In this document: positions 14,818 through 23,489 of the stretch, piece by piece
Layout of the letters: each line of letters starts with the position of its first letter
Position numbering within the stretch: position 1 is the first letter of the stretch
Origin: JASHVB01 sp035535035
GTDB lineage: Bacteria; Pseudomonadota; Alphaproteobacteria; Acetobacterales; Acetobacteraceae
NCBI GenBank assembly: GCA_035535035.1
Contig: DATLQW010000188.1
Location: forward strand, 56,390 to 120,389
Direction of reading: 5' to 3'
DNA: 64,000 bases
Notes under the pieces: model-generated
Databases searched by the model: none
Told to the model about the DNA's origin: nothing
Seen by the model: the letters and a program-made list of their open reading frames with translations, nothing else
Translations under genes and position numbers: made by a program

Positions 14818-17616
14818 CTACCCGAACGCCCCCACCTCATGCGTCACCGCCGTGGCGATCTCCCGCACCATGCCGAACAGCGCCCGCATCGGCGCGAAGA
14901 TTTCCGCATGTTCGCGGGCATAGGCAGCGGAGCCGCGCGGAGCCGCCGGCTCGGCGTAGTCGCACTCGGCGGCCGGGTCCGGCGCGGCGGGGAAGATTTC
15001 CGCCAGCACGTCCAGCGCCGCCTCGATGTCCAGCCGCAGGATCGCCGCCTCCAACACCGGCCGAGTGACCCCGTGGCGCGGGGAAAAATCGGAAATCTCG
15101 GCCGACAGCAGCCAGATGCGGTGCACCAGCGCCAGGCGCAGCGCGTGCAGCAGCACCTCGCGCGTCGCCATGCGCGGCGCATCCGGCCAGGCGTTGCGCA
15201 GCGCCAGGTGGTCGGCCTGGATGCGGCGGAACATCGACTGCGCCGCGGCCCAGATGTCCAGCCGCTCCAGCGCGCGCGCCACGCCGACCAGCGCCTCGCG
15301 GCGTCCCACCGCCGCGGTGTGCGCGGCGCGATCGAGCCAGGTGCCGGGGTCCAGCGTCGCGATCACCGCGCGCAGCACGTCGATGTCGGAATGCGCCAGG
15401 CCGTGCGTCGCCAGGTCCATGGCGCGGCGGAACCGCCGGCTCCTGGCGTGCATCTCCGCGAAGGTCTCCGGATGCCGCGCCGCCGCCGCGCCGATCCCTT
15501 GCAGCGTGTTGGCGCACCAGCCGAGCTGCTGCAGGATGGCGTTGTTCGGAATGGCGCGCAGCTCGCGCGGGTGGCGGATGCGCGCCGCGCCGGCCACACC
15601 GTCCGACTGCCGCGCCGACGGCCGCGATCCGGTGCGGTCGAGCAATGCCGGACCGAAGGCGCCGAGCAGGGAGCCGTAGCCGGCGTCCTCGACCAGGGCC
15701 TCCATGCCGGCACGCACAGTGGCGAAGAAGTCCGCAGCGAAATCCGGATCGGCATAGACCGGATCCTCGATCGGACCCGCTGCCGGATGGTAGGTTTGCT
15801 CGGCGATGCGGGTGATCGTGGCCAGCGCCAGTTCCGGCGTGCCGAACAGCAGGTAGCCGTCGCCGCCCTGGACCGCGCTTTCCTCGCGCACCGCCAGCCC
15901 GGCGCGGTTCAGCGCCTGGCGCGACGCGGTGGGCGAGAGGTATTTCAGCCGGTCGGCCAGCGAGCCTGGATGCGCGCCGCGGCCGATGCTCTCGCCATGC
16001 GTGTCGAACAGGATCACCTCGACCCCGCTGACGTTGTGGCGTTCCAGCATGGCGGCGATCTTCAGCCGCAGCCGCTCGACCAGGTAGCTTGCGGCGAGTT
16101 GCCCGACATAGCGCCCGGAATCGGAATAGCCGAATTGCAGCGCCAGCCGCCCGGTGTCGCGCAGGTAGGCCCGGTAATGCGGGCTGCGCAGCGCTTCCTC
16201 CAGCACCGCCGCCCCCTGCTCCAGCGCGTCCGCCGTCTCGAACAGCGGGGAAATCTCGATGCGGTCGGCGATGCCGAACAGCTTGGCCAGCCATAGCGCG
16301 GCGAGGAGGGTATAGCCGGTCTCGGTCTCGGCGATCAGGAAGCGGACCGGGGTGGAACCATCCACGTGCTTCAGGATCTGTGCCACCGTCATCATCAGCC
16401 GCGCCGCCGAGGCTTGCTCGGCCAGCAGCGCGCCGAAATCCACCGGCACCGGCCGCACCGTGTCGAGCGCGGTGTTGATCGCGGCGAACAGCGCGCGGCG
16501 ATGCGCGGGGTCCTCCGGCGGGTCGGCGATGCCCAGGCGCTGCCGCACCACGTTATGGATCTGCGCCGCGTTCAGCCGCGTGTGGGTGTGTGCCAGCGCC
16601 AAGCCGTGCGACACCAGCCCGGCGCGGGCCACGCACAGATCCAGGCGCGCCTGGTCGTCAACGGCGGCCTCGATCGCCGCGCCGAACAACGGCAACAGCG
16701 GCTCCGGCGAGGTCATCGCCGCGTCGCGCCGGCCGACCAGCGCCTGGGCGAAGGCAGCGACGCGCGGCGGGTCCGGCGCGTCCGGACAGGCGGCAAGCTG
16801 CGCCGCCACGGCTTGCATGGCGTCGCTCGTGCGGGTCAGCAGCGGCTCGGGCGTGGACAGGCGGGCCAGTTGGTCGTGCAGACGGGCAAGCTGTCGCTGC
16901 TTTATGTCCAGCCGCAGCCGCAGCGTGTCCCACCAGCCGATATCGGTGCGCCCGTCGGTATCGTAGCCAACCCAGGTGGAGAGAATGACCGGCCGCGGGT
17001 TCAGTTCGGTCCAGCGATCCGGCCAGGCGGAGCGCGCCACCGACAGCAATGCGGCGTTGAAATGGTCGATCGCGTCGCGGCCCCGGGCGATGGCGGCGCC
17101 GGCCTGTTCGTATTCCTCGGCCAGCGTGATCGGCGGTGGCCGGTGCGAGGCGAAGGCCGGTGCGGGACGGCCGCAGGCGGCCTCGGCCAAAGCGTGACCC
17201 ACCGCGAGCGGCAAGGCGAAGGTGGGGTGCGCGGTGAACACCGCGGCGAAGCGCGGGCGCTCCACCAGGGCGCGATATTCGGCCCAGCGCACCGGGCTGT
17301 CGTTGGGATCGGGCCGCAGCAACTGCTGGGCGAGACGGTGCAGCACCGCCTCGTTGGCCGCCGGGTCGATGCCGCCGACATAGGCGGCGAGGCGTTGGGC
17401 GCGGTCGGCAAAGGCGGCGTCGCGGAGGTGCCGGATCAGCGCGGCGACGGCCGCGTCGTCCAGGCCGCCGGCATCCATGCGGCGGCTGATCGCCAGCGCC
17501 ACCAGCAGCACCGGGTTGCCGAACGGGTCCTGCTCGCCGCGCGCGCCGAGGCGGGCGGTGAGCTCCAGCAGGTCCTGGGCCAGCAGGGCGACCGGATCGG
17601 TTGGCATGTCCGCCAT
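14818..17616 (-). CDS. ppc: Divergent phosphoenolpyruvate carboxylase homologue
   Basis: A 932-residue PEPC-family protein; the classical enzyme makes oxaloacetate from PEP and bicarbonate. The family signature is clear: VFTAHPT (catalytic His region), GYSDSGRYVG, LFDTHGESIGRGAHPG, and GSRPSARQ followed by RELRAIPNNA. Several positions differ from the E. coli enzyme as I remember it: GYSDSAKD becomes GYSDSGRY, FHGRGGSIGRGG becomes FDTHGESIGRGA, and AHPTE loses its Glu. The protein also lacks the usual C-terminal QNTG/RNTG. The frame extends to 17730, but ATG 17616 is the likely start. It may be a divergent active subgroup or an enzyme with another function. Confidence 0.8.
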   Translation of the reverse strand: MADMPTDPVALLAQDLLELTARLGARGEQDPFGNPVLLVALAISRRMDAGGLDDAAVAALIRHLRDAAFADRAQRLAAYVGGIDPAANEAVLHRLAQQLLRPDPNDSPVRWAEYRALVERPRFAAVFTAHPTFALPLAVGHALAEAACGRPAPAFASHRPPPITLAEEYEQAGAAIARGRDAIDHFNAALLSVARSAWPDRWTELNPRPVILSTWVGYDTDGRTDIGWWDTLRLRLDIKQRQLARLHDQLARLSTPEPLLTRTSDAMQAVAAQLAACPDAPDPPRVAAFAQALVGRRDAAMTSPEPLLPLFGAAIEAAVDDQARLDLCVARAGLVSHGLALAHTHTRLNAAQIHNVVRQRLGIADPPEDPAHRRALFAAINTALDTVRPVPVDFGALLAEQASAARLMMTVAQILKHVDGSTPVRFLIAETETGYTLLAALWLAKLFGIADRIEISPLFETADALEQGAAVLEEALRSPHYRAYLRDTGRLALQFGYSDSGRYVGQLAASYLVERLRLKIAAMLERHNVSGVEVILFDTHGESIGRGAHPGSLADRLKYLSPTASRQALNRAGLAVREESAVQGGDGYLLFGTPELALATITRIAEQTYHPAAGPIEDPVYADPDFAADFFATVRAGMEALVEDAGYGSLLGAFGPALLDRTGSRPSARQSDGVAGAARIRHPRELRAIPNNAILQQLGWCANTLQGIGAAAARHPETFAEMHARSRRFRRAMDLATHGLAHSDIDVLRAVIATLDPGTWLDRAAHTAAVGRREALVGVARALERLDIWAAAQSMFRRIQADHLALRNAWPDAPRMATREVLLHALRLALVHRIWLLSAEISDFSPRHGVTRPVLEAAILRLDIEAALDVLAEIFPAAPDPAAECDYAEPAAPRGSAAYAREHAEIFAPMRALFGMVREIATAVTHEVGAFG

Positions 17617-17689
17617 GCCGCCAATCTTGCCGCTTATTGTGCGTCGCAGCAAGGTTTGTTGTGGGGGTGTTTGTTGTGGGGGGCGAGTG

Positions 17690-17713
17690 ATACCAGGCAT
17701 CCGAAAGGCTGAC
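17690..17713 (+). repeat. 24-bp intergenic repeat, copy B
   Basis: Begins ATACCAGGCATCCGAAAGG and matches the minus strand of 4292-4315 with one mismatch. It lies in the gap between the PEPC start and the deaminase stop. Confidence 0.7.
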
Positions 17714-17781
17714 TCTCCGGTCACGCGCACCGTTACCCCTCGTGTCGTGGCCGATCCGCTGCATCAACCCGGCAAAGCCGC

Positions 17782-18252
17782 TCATCGCCGGTACGGCGCC
17801 GGCAGCAGAGCGCGCACCGGCAGCTTCACCAGCAAGCCGGCTTCCTGCACGATCACCAGCGCATCCGGGCAATGGTCCAGGATCATCTCGCGGCAGGCCC
17901 CACATGGCGGTACCACGGCCAGCTCGCGATCCAGTTCATCCGGCTTGGGATGCCGCACCGCGACCGCGGTCGCGATACTGCCGTCGCCTTCCAGCAGCGC
18001 GCGGCCGAACGCCACCGCCTCGGCACACACGGAAAGCCGGCCGACCGTGGCGCCGATATGCAGGCCGGTCCAGACCTGCCCGTCGCGCCCGCGGATCGCC
18101 GCGGCGACGGTGTGCCAGAACGGCTTGTAATGCCGCGCCAACACCTCATGCGCGGCGGCAATCAGGGCGTGGTCAGCCTCCAAAAGCGTCAGGTCCGGCG
18201 GCGTCCCGCCGGCATGCGCGTCATTCAGCCGCCTCGGCCTCCTCCGCCGCAT
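17782..18252 (-). CDS. Cytidine deaminase-like zinc enzyme
   Basis: A 156-residue protein of the cytidine/deoxycytidylate deaminase superfamily. It carries the zinc-site motifs CAEAVAFG (Cys and catalytic Glu) and PPCGACRE (two more Cys ligands) in the spacing of homotetrameric cytidine deaminases. It would convert cytidine or deoxycytidine to the uridine form in pyrimidine salvage; a related nucleoside or guanidine substrate is possible. The start used (ATG 18252) overlaps the last 32 bases of recA; alternatives downstream would be non-ATG codons. Follows recA on the same strand and is probably co-transcribed. Confidence 0.75.
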   Translation of the reverse strand: MRRRRPRRLNDAHAGGTPPDLTLLEADHALIAAAHEVLARHYKPFWHTVAAAIRGRDGQVWTGLHIGATVGRLSVCAEAVAFGRALLEGDGSIATAVAVRHPKPDELDRELAVVPPCGACREMILDHCPDALVIVQEAGLLVKLPVRALLPAPYRR

Positions 18253-19267
18253 CCGCGTCCCCGGTGGCCAGCATCAGGTTGGCCACCACGCCCGATTGCT
18301 CGCGCACCTTGACCTCGATCTTCGCGGCCATGTCGGGATGGTCGCGCAGGAACTGCTTGGCGTTCTCGCGCCCCTGGCCGATCCGCTGGCTGTCATAGCT
18401 GAACCAGGCGCCGGACTTCTCCACCACGTTCGCCTTCACGCCGAGATCGATCAGTTCGCCGACCTTGCTGATGCCTTCCCCATACATGATGTCGAACTCG
18501 ACCTGGCGGAACGGGGGGGCCAGCTTGTTCTTCACCACCTTCACGCGGGTCTGGTTGCCCACCACCTGCTCGCGTTCCTTGATCTGGCCGATGCGGCGGA
18601 TCTCCAGCCGGAGTGAGGCGTAGAATTTCAGTGCCTGGCCGCCGGTGGTGGTTTCCGGGTTGCCGAACATCACGCCGATCTTCATGCGGATCTGGTTGAG
18701 GAAGATCAGCATCGTGTTGCTGCGGGACACGCTGCCGGTGAGCTTGCGCAGCGCCTGGCTCATGAGACGCGCGTGCAGGCCCATGTGGCTGTCGCCCATC
18801 TCGCCTTCCAGTTCGGCGCGCGGCACCAGGGCGGCGACGCTGTCCACCACCACCACGTCCACCGCGCCGGAGCGCACCAGCGTGTCGCAGATCTCCAGCG
18901 CTTGCTCGCCCGCGTCCGGCTGACTGATCAGCAGGTTGTCCACATCGACGCCCAGCTTCCGCGCGTAGGTTGGGTCCAGCGCATGCTCTGCGTCGATGAA
19001 CGCGCAGGTGCCGCCGCGCTTCTGCGCCTCGGCGATCGCGTGCAGCGCGAGTGTGGTCTTGCCGGAGCTTTCCGGTCCGTAAATCTCCATCACCCGCCCG
19101 CGCGGCAACCCGCCGATGCCCAACGCAAGGTCCAGCCCAAGCGAGCCCGAGGGAATCACCTCGATCTGCTCGTCCCCCGCGCGCGCACCCATGCGCATGA
19201 TGGAGCCTTTGCCGAACGCCCGCTCGATCTGTGCCACCGCGGCGTCGAGCGCCTTGTTCTTTTCCAT
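18221..19267 (-). CDS. recA: Recombinase A
   Basis: The 348-residue strand-exchange protein that also triggers LexA self-cleavage. Walker A is GPESSGKTT at residues 64-72, with VVVDSVAALVPRAELEGE (Walker B region), the L2 loop FLNQIRMKIGVMFGNPET and the acidic C-terminal tail. Full length for an alphaproteobacterial RecA. A perfect GTTC-N7-GTTC LexA box lies about 140 bp upstream, so it should be SOS-induced. A cytidine deaminase gene overlaps the 3' end. Confidence 0.98.
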   Translation of the reverse strand: MEKNKALDAAVAQIERAFGKGSIMRMGARAGDEQIEVIPSGSLGLDLALGIGGLPRGRVMEIYGPESSGKTTLALHAIAEAQKRGGTCAFIDAEHALDPTYARKLGVDVDNLLISQPDAGEQALEICDTLVRSGAVDVVVVDSVAALVPRAELEGEMGDSHMGLHARLMSQALRKLTGSVSRSNTMLIFLNQIRMKIGVMFGNPETTTGGQALKFYASLRLEIRRIGQIKEREQVVGNQTRVKVVKNKLAPPFRQVEFDIMYGEGISKVGELIDLGVKANVVEKSGAWFSYDSQRIGQGRENAKQFLRDHPDMAAKIEVKVREQSGVVANLMLATGDADAAEEAEAAE

Positions 19268-19366
19268 GCGATCTACTTCCTCAGTCTTGGAGATCTACAA
19301 CCGAACGTATTTTCAGCACGGCACGGTTCGCGCATAGATTGCATCCCAGAGGTCTCCAGCGCAAGA

Positions 19367-19381
19367 GAACAAAACAGAAAC
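19367..19381 (+). promoter_or_regulatory. Possible second, degenerate LexA half-site pair
   Basis: GAAC-AAAACAG-AAAC, one base off a GAAC-N7-GAAC box. It lies between the recA start and the perfect box at 19409-19423. Confidence 0.35.
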
Positions 19382-19408
19382 CTTTGGTGTCTAAGCCGTT
19401 AAGGACTC

Positions 19409-19423
19409 GTTCTATCTATGTTC
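19409..19423 (+). promoter_or_regulatory. LexA (SOS) box upstream of recA
   Basis: GTTC-TATCTAT-GTTC is an exact match to the alphaproteobacterial LexA consensus GTTC-N7-GTTC. It lies about 140 bp before the recA ATG, in an AT-richer intergenic stretch. Confidence 0.8.
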
Positions 19424-19503
19424 CCTAATGCGATGGAATGCAAGAACCAATCGCGAACCGCACCCGGACTCCTCGCCAGACCCCTTGGTTTCTTGCCCCG
19501 GCG

Positions 19504-21186
19504 TCACGCAACGGCTTGTTCCACACACGCGAGCAGATCTCGCAACCTGAACGGTTTGGCCAGGAAGGACACCCCGTGCGCTACAAGATCGCCCAACAAG
19601 GCCGAGTCGGTATAGCCGGAAACCAGCACCGCGGGCAGATCCGGCCAGACCGCCCGCACCGCCCTCACCAGCTCCGTTCCATCCATTCCCGGCAGCATGA
19701 TGTCGGACACCAGGACACAAGGTGGGCCGCCTGCGTCGCCCGGGCGTGGCAGCCACTCCAAGGCCGCTTCGGCCGAGTCGACGGCCGAAACCCGCCAGCC
19801 GGCCCGTTGCAGGGCGCGTTCGGTCAGCCGGCGGACCGGCTCCTCGTCCTCCACCAGCAGCACGAATCGCGCCGTCGCCGCGCGGGCGGGCGGAGCGGCG
19901 GCGAGGCCCGGCGTCTCGGCCGGAGGAGCACCAGCCTGGGGAACACTAGCCTGGGGAATGTCGGCCAGGGGAACGACGGAGACCAGCTCCGTCTCCTCGT
20001 GTCGTGGCAGCCAGAACCGGACGCTGGTGCCTTGGCCGACCACGCTGTCCACCGTCACAAACCCACCGGACTGGCGCACGATGCCATGCACGGTCGAAAG
20101 CCCCAGTCCATTGCCGCCGCGGTCCCGCCGCGTGGTGAAGAACGGCTCGAACACCAGCGGTAGCGTCGCCGGCGGGATGCCCTCGCCGGTGTCCTCGACG
20201 CCGATCGCCACGTAGCGCCCCGGCGGCATGGTCTCGGACCCGATCTGCTGCGGGCGGTAGAGGGTCAGGTGCCCGGTCCGCAGCGTCAGCGTGCCGCCGG
20301 CCGGCATCGCGTCGCGGGCGTTGACCGCGAGGTTGACCAGCACCCGGTCGAGCTGGGTGGGATCGACGCGAACCGGCCGGCCCGGTTCCTCGAGTTCCAG
20401 TTGCAGCCGGATCCGCTCGCCAAGCAGCCGGACCAGCATGTCCGAGAGGTCGCGGATCGCTGCATTGACCGCGACGACCGCTGGCTGCAGCGGCTGCCGC
20501 CGACCGAAGGCCAGCAACTGGCGGACCAGTGCCGCGCCCCGGTCCGCGCTCTGGCGGATCTGCCGCACGTCGTCGAGCGTCACCGCGTCACAGTTTTCGC
20601 GTTCCAGCACCGAATCGGCCGCGACGCCGATCGCGGTCAACAGATTGTTGAAGTCGTGGGCGATGCCGCCCGCGAGTTGGCCGACCGCCTGTAGCTTCTG
20701 GAGTTGGGCCAGTTCCGCCTCCAGGCGTTTCTCGGCGGAAACATCGGTCAGGCGCAGCAGCAGCCCGGAGATCTCGCCGTCACTTTCGTGTAGCGGCGCC
20801 ACCGATAGCGCCACCACCACGACCGCGGCATCGGCCTGGGCGTTGCCCGACAGCCGGACCTGCAGCGGCGGCGGCGGATCGCCGCGCAACGCCGCGGCGA
20901 GCGCGGTCGCCACGCGCGGCCGATCCACCGGGGCGAACAGCGCCTCGGCCGGCGCGTGCCATGCCGGCCTGCCCGCCGCCGCCGTTCCGTCCGGCACCAG
21001 CAGCGTCCCGCTCGCCGCCAGCATCGCGTCAAGCCGCCGATTGGTCCGCGCGATCCGGCGATCGCGATCGAGTACCAGCGCGCCGGTTCCGGAGTCCTCG
21101 AACAGCGCGGCCAGCAGCGGGGGCAACGGCCGCGCCAATTGCTCGATCAGCCGTCCTGGACGGCGCATGACGGCGGGCAGGATCAT
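19504..21186 (-). CDS. CckA-like hybrid histidine kinase, no membrane segments
   Basis: A 560-residue hybrid kinase. Order: a PAS-like sensor region (about 25-185), the HisKA H-box GGIAHDFNNLLTAI, an HATPase domain (NLAVNARDAMP, EDTGEGIPP, GNGLGLSTVHGIV), a linker rich in Ala/Pro with repeated P-Q-A units, and a receiver domain with phosphoacceptor Asp in LVSDIMLPGMDG and Lys in FLAKPFRL. The H-box and receiver resemble Caulobacter CckA, which feeds the ChpT-CtrA phosphorelay. Unlike CckA, no transmembrane helices are seen. The start overlaps the flhB stop (ATGA), placing it at the end of the flagellar operon. It could be CckA itself or a flagellum-linked paralogue. Confidence 0.8.
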   Translation of the reverse strand: MILPAVMRRPGRLIEQLARPLPPLLAALFEDSGTGALVLDRDRRIARTNRRLDAMLAASGTLLVPDGTAAAGRPAWHAPAEALFAPVDRPRVATALAAALRGDPPPPLQVRLSGNAQADAAVVVVALSVAPLHESDGEISGLLLRLTDVSAEKRLEAELAQLQKLQAVGQLAGGIAHDFNNLLTAIGVAADSVLERENCDAVTLDDVRQIRQSADRGAALVRQLLAFGRRQPLQPAVVAVNAAIRDLSDMLVRLLGERIRLQLELEEPGRPVRVDPTQLDRVLVNLAVNARDAMPAGGTLTLRTGHLTLYRPQQIGSETMPPGRYVAIGVEDTGEGIPPATLPLVFEPFFTTRRDRGGNGLGLSTVHGIVRQSGGFVTVDSVVGQGTSVRFWLPRHEETELVSVVPLADIPQASVPQAGAPPAETPGLAAAPPARAATARFVLLVEDEEPVRRLTERALQRAGWRVSAVDSAEAALEWLPRPGDAGGPPCVLVSDIMLPGMDGTELVRAVRAVWPDLPAVLVSGYTDSALLGDLVAHGVSFLAKPFRLRDLLACVEQAVA

Positions 21187-22259
21187 GCCGCCCTGCCCAT
21201 TCCGTGCGCCCGCTGACCCAGGCGCCAGACATAGGCGATGATCTCGGCCACCGCCTGGTAGTACTCCGCGGGAATCTCGGTATCCACCTCGACGCGATAC
21301 AGGGCATGGGCCAGCGGCGGGTTGGCGACCAGCGGCACCCGGTTCGCCTCGGCGACCTCGCGGATGCGCGCCGCCAGCGAATCGACGCCCTTCGCCACCA
21401 CCCTGGGTGCCGCGTTCCGCGCCCGGTCGTACGCCAGGGCGACGGCGTAATGCGTCGGGTTGGTAATCACCACCGTCGCCTTCGGCACCGCCGCCAGCAT
21501 GCGCCTGCGTGCGCGCTGCGTGCGGATCTGCTTGATCCGCGCCTTGATCTTCGGATCCCCCTCGGTCTCCCGCTGCTCCTCCCGCACATCTTCCCTGCTC
21601 ATGCGCATATGCCGCGCATAGCGCAGCCGTACCCAGAGCAAGTCGAGCGCGGCGATCGCCGCCTGCACCGCCAGCATGACGAACAGCATGTGCATGACCG
21701 GCGGCATGGTGTGCGCCAGCAGCACCCGCGGGTCCCAGCGCGGCGCCTGCATCAAGGCGGGCAGGTCGGCGCGCAGCACGCCCCAGAGCGCGAACGCCAT
21801 CACCGCGACCTTGGCGATCGATTTCACGGCTTCCACTAGGCTGTCCGGCCCGAACAGGCGGCGCAGCCCGGCACCGGGGTTGATGCGGCTGAAATCGGGC
21901 CGCAGCCCGTGGCCGCCGATAATGAAACCGGTCTGCAGCACCGACGCCGCCACGCCCGCGAGCAATGCCGCCAGGACGAACGGGGCCGCGCCCCGCAGCG
22001 CTGCCGTTCCGGCCAGCCGCAAACCGATGACACCGGCCAGCCCGGGCTCGTTGGCGCGGGCGAAGAACGCCGCCAGGTGGGCCGCCAGGCTTCGCGCGAC
22101 GCCGCCGGCGGTCCAGGCCATCACCAGGGTCACCGCCGCCAGCCCGGCAAAGCTGTGGACTTCCCGCGATACCGGCACGCGGCCTTCCTCGCGGGCGCGC
22201 TGCAACCGCCGCGGCGTGGCGGCTTCCGTGCGATCCTGCTGCGACGCGTCCTCTGCCAT
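21183..22259 (-). CDS. flhB: Flagellar export gate protein FlhB
   Basis: Substrate-specificity switch of the flagellar type III export apparatus, in the inner membrane. The 358-residue protein starts MAEDASQQDRTEAATPRRLQ, has four hydrophobic segments, and has the self-cleaving NPTH motif in VVITNPTHYAVALAYDR. The cytoplasmic domain follows. It begins 6 bp after the fliR stop and overlaps the kinase gene by 4 bp. Confidence 0.95.
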   Translation of the reverse strand: MAEDASQQDRTEAATPRRLQRAREEGRVPVSREVHSFAGLAAVTLVMAWTAGGVARSLAAHLAAFFARANEPGLAGVIGLRLAGTAALRGAAPFVLAALLAGVAASVLQTGFIIGGHGLRPDFSRINPGAGLRRLFGPDSLVEAVKSIAKVAVMAFALWGVLRADLPALMQAPRWDPRVLLAHTMPPVMHMLFVMLAVQAAIAALDLLWVRLRYARHMRMSREDVREEQRETEGDPKIKARIKQIRTQRARRRMLAAVPKATVVITNPTHYAVALAYDRARNAAPRVVAKGVDSLAARIREVAEANRVPLVANPPLAHALYRVEVDTEIPAEYYQAVAEIIAYVWRLGQRAHGMGRAA

Positions 22260-22265
22260 GACGGA

Positions 22266-23048
22266 TCAGTTGCCGGGCAGCGCGGCCAGGGCATCGCGCA
22301 CGGAGTCCTGCCATGCCGCCAGGATCACCCCGAACAGGCTCGCCAGCAGCACCAGGCCGCCGATGATCTGTCCCGGCATGGAGACAAAGTAGATTTGCAA
22401 CCGCGGCACCAGCCGGGCGATCAGCCCGATGGCGACGTGCCAGGCGATGGACGCCAGAATGAACGGCGAGGCCAGCCGCAGCGAGAGCGAGAACGTCTGT
22501 CCCACGACGGCAACTGCCGTCGCGGTGCTGTCGGCCGCGGGCAACATTGTGCCGGGCGGTATCAGCCGGTAGCTGCCGGCCAGGGCGGTGAGCGGCAGCA
22601 CCCAGAGCCCGGAGACCAGGATCGCGAGCGGCGCGGCGATCCCGAACAGTGCCGCCAGCGCGGTACTCTGCGGTCCCAGTTCGGCGTCGGGCTGAAGCAC
22701 GGTGGAGATGCCGAGCAGATAGGCGATGAACTGCGCGGCGATCGGCAGGGCGAGACAGAAGAGGCGGGCGAGCCAGCCGAGCCACAGCCCGGTGATCACC
22801 TCGGCGATGACCATGCCGGCGGCGGTCAGGCCGGACTCCGGCTCCGGCGGCACAACCGGGAAGATGCCGGGCAGCAGCAGGATGGTGACGCCGAGCGCCA
22901 GGCCGACCCGCACCATGGCGGGTACCGTCGGCTCGCCGAGCCCGGGCAACAGCGCCATGGCGGCCCCGAAACGCGCCAGCACCAGCATGAAGGCGAAGCT
23001 CCAGGCCGGCAGGTCCGCCAGCCATGCGGCGGTGGCGCCGTGGGTCAC
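22266..23048 (-). CDS. fliR: Flagellar export gate protein FliR
   Basis: A 260-residue integral membrane protein of the FliPQR export gate. About six hydrophobic segments are visible, with the typical VRVGLALGVTILL and conserved Phe/Gly pattern. Its ATG overlaps the fliQ stop by 4 bp and it is followed closely by flhB, the usual order. Confidence 0.93.
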   Translation of the reverse strand: MTHGATAAWLADLPAWSFAFMLVLARFGAAMALLPGLGEPTVPAMVRVGLALGVTILLLPGIFPVVPPEPESGLTAAGMVIAEVITGLWLGWLARLFCLALPIAAQFIAYLLGISTVLQPDAELGPQSTALAALFGIAAPLAILVSGLWVLPLTALAGSYRLIPPGTMLPAADSTATAVAVVGQTFSLSLRLASPFILASIAWHVAIGLIARLVPRLQIYFVSMPGQIIGGLVLLASLFGVILAAWQDSVRDALAALPGN

Positions 23049-23317
23049 GAGCCGCCGACCGCGATCATCCGGTCGAACAGCATCAGCGTGTAGCTCGACA
23101 GGGTGGCGAACATGAACGGCCCGAGCACTATCAAGGTGATGCCGATGACGAGCAGCTTGGGAACGAAGGCCAGGGTTGCCTCGTTGATCTGGGTGACCGC
23201 CTGCACCAGGGCGACGAGGAGACCGGAGAGCAGGGCGACCGCCAGCAGCGGCCCGCCGATTTTAAGCGTCACCAGCATGCCGTCCCGCACCAGCGCCGCG
23301 ATGTCGGCGTCGTTCAC
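23045..23317 (-). CDS. fliQ: Flagellar export gate protein FliQ
   Basis: A 90-residue protein with two membrane helices (LVTLKIGGPLLAVALLSGLL and LLVIGITLIVLGPFMFATL), the usual length and layout for FliQ. Start is a GTG at 23317 giving VNDADIAALVRDG; the frame continues upstream only through a palindromic repeat. Overlaps fliR by 4 bp. Confidence 0.92.
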   Translation of the reverse strand: MNDADIAALVRDGMLVTLKIGGPLLAVALLSGLLVALVQAVTQINEATLAFVPKLLVIGITLIVLGPFMFATLSSYTLMLFDRMIAVGGS

Positions 23318-23361
23318 CGGGTGGGCATCCACCGGAGTGGGGGCGAAGATGATGCATGGGC

Positions 23362-23462
23362 CTCCCCCTCCCCGTGAGGGAGGGGGTTGGGGGGAAGGGT
23401 TGGCCGGTGCGAGCCTCCGGCCGACCTGTCCCCCCAACCCCCTCCCTCACGGGGAGGGGGAG
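23362..23462. repeat. Palindromic element with perfect 33-bp arms between fliE and fliQ
   Basis: Positions 23362-23394 and 23430-23462 are exact reverse complements (CTCCCCCTCCCCGTGAGGG at the outer part), with a 35-bp loop. Each arm is itself partly palindromic. No T-tract follows, so it looks like a REP/BIME-type repeat more than a simple terminator. It breaks the otherwise tightly packed flagellar operon. Confidence 0.85.
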
Positions 23463-23489
23463 AGGCGTGGGCCGTTCCGCGGCGCGGTA

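Noticed and set aside
19504..23025. A single 1173-codon frame that seems to fuse the kinase to something upstream
   Set aside because: The upstream part is an out-of-frame reading of flhB and fliR. The real kinase start is the ATG at 21186 overlapping the flhB stop.
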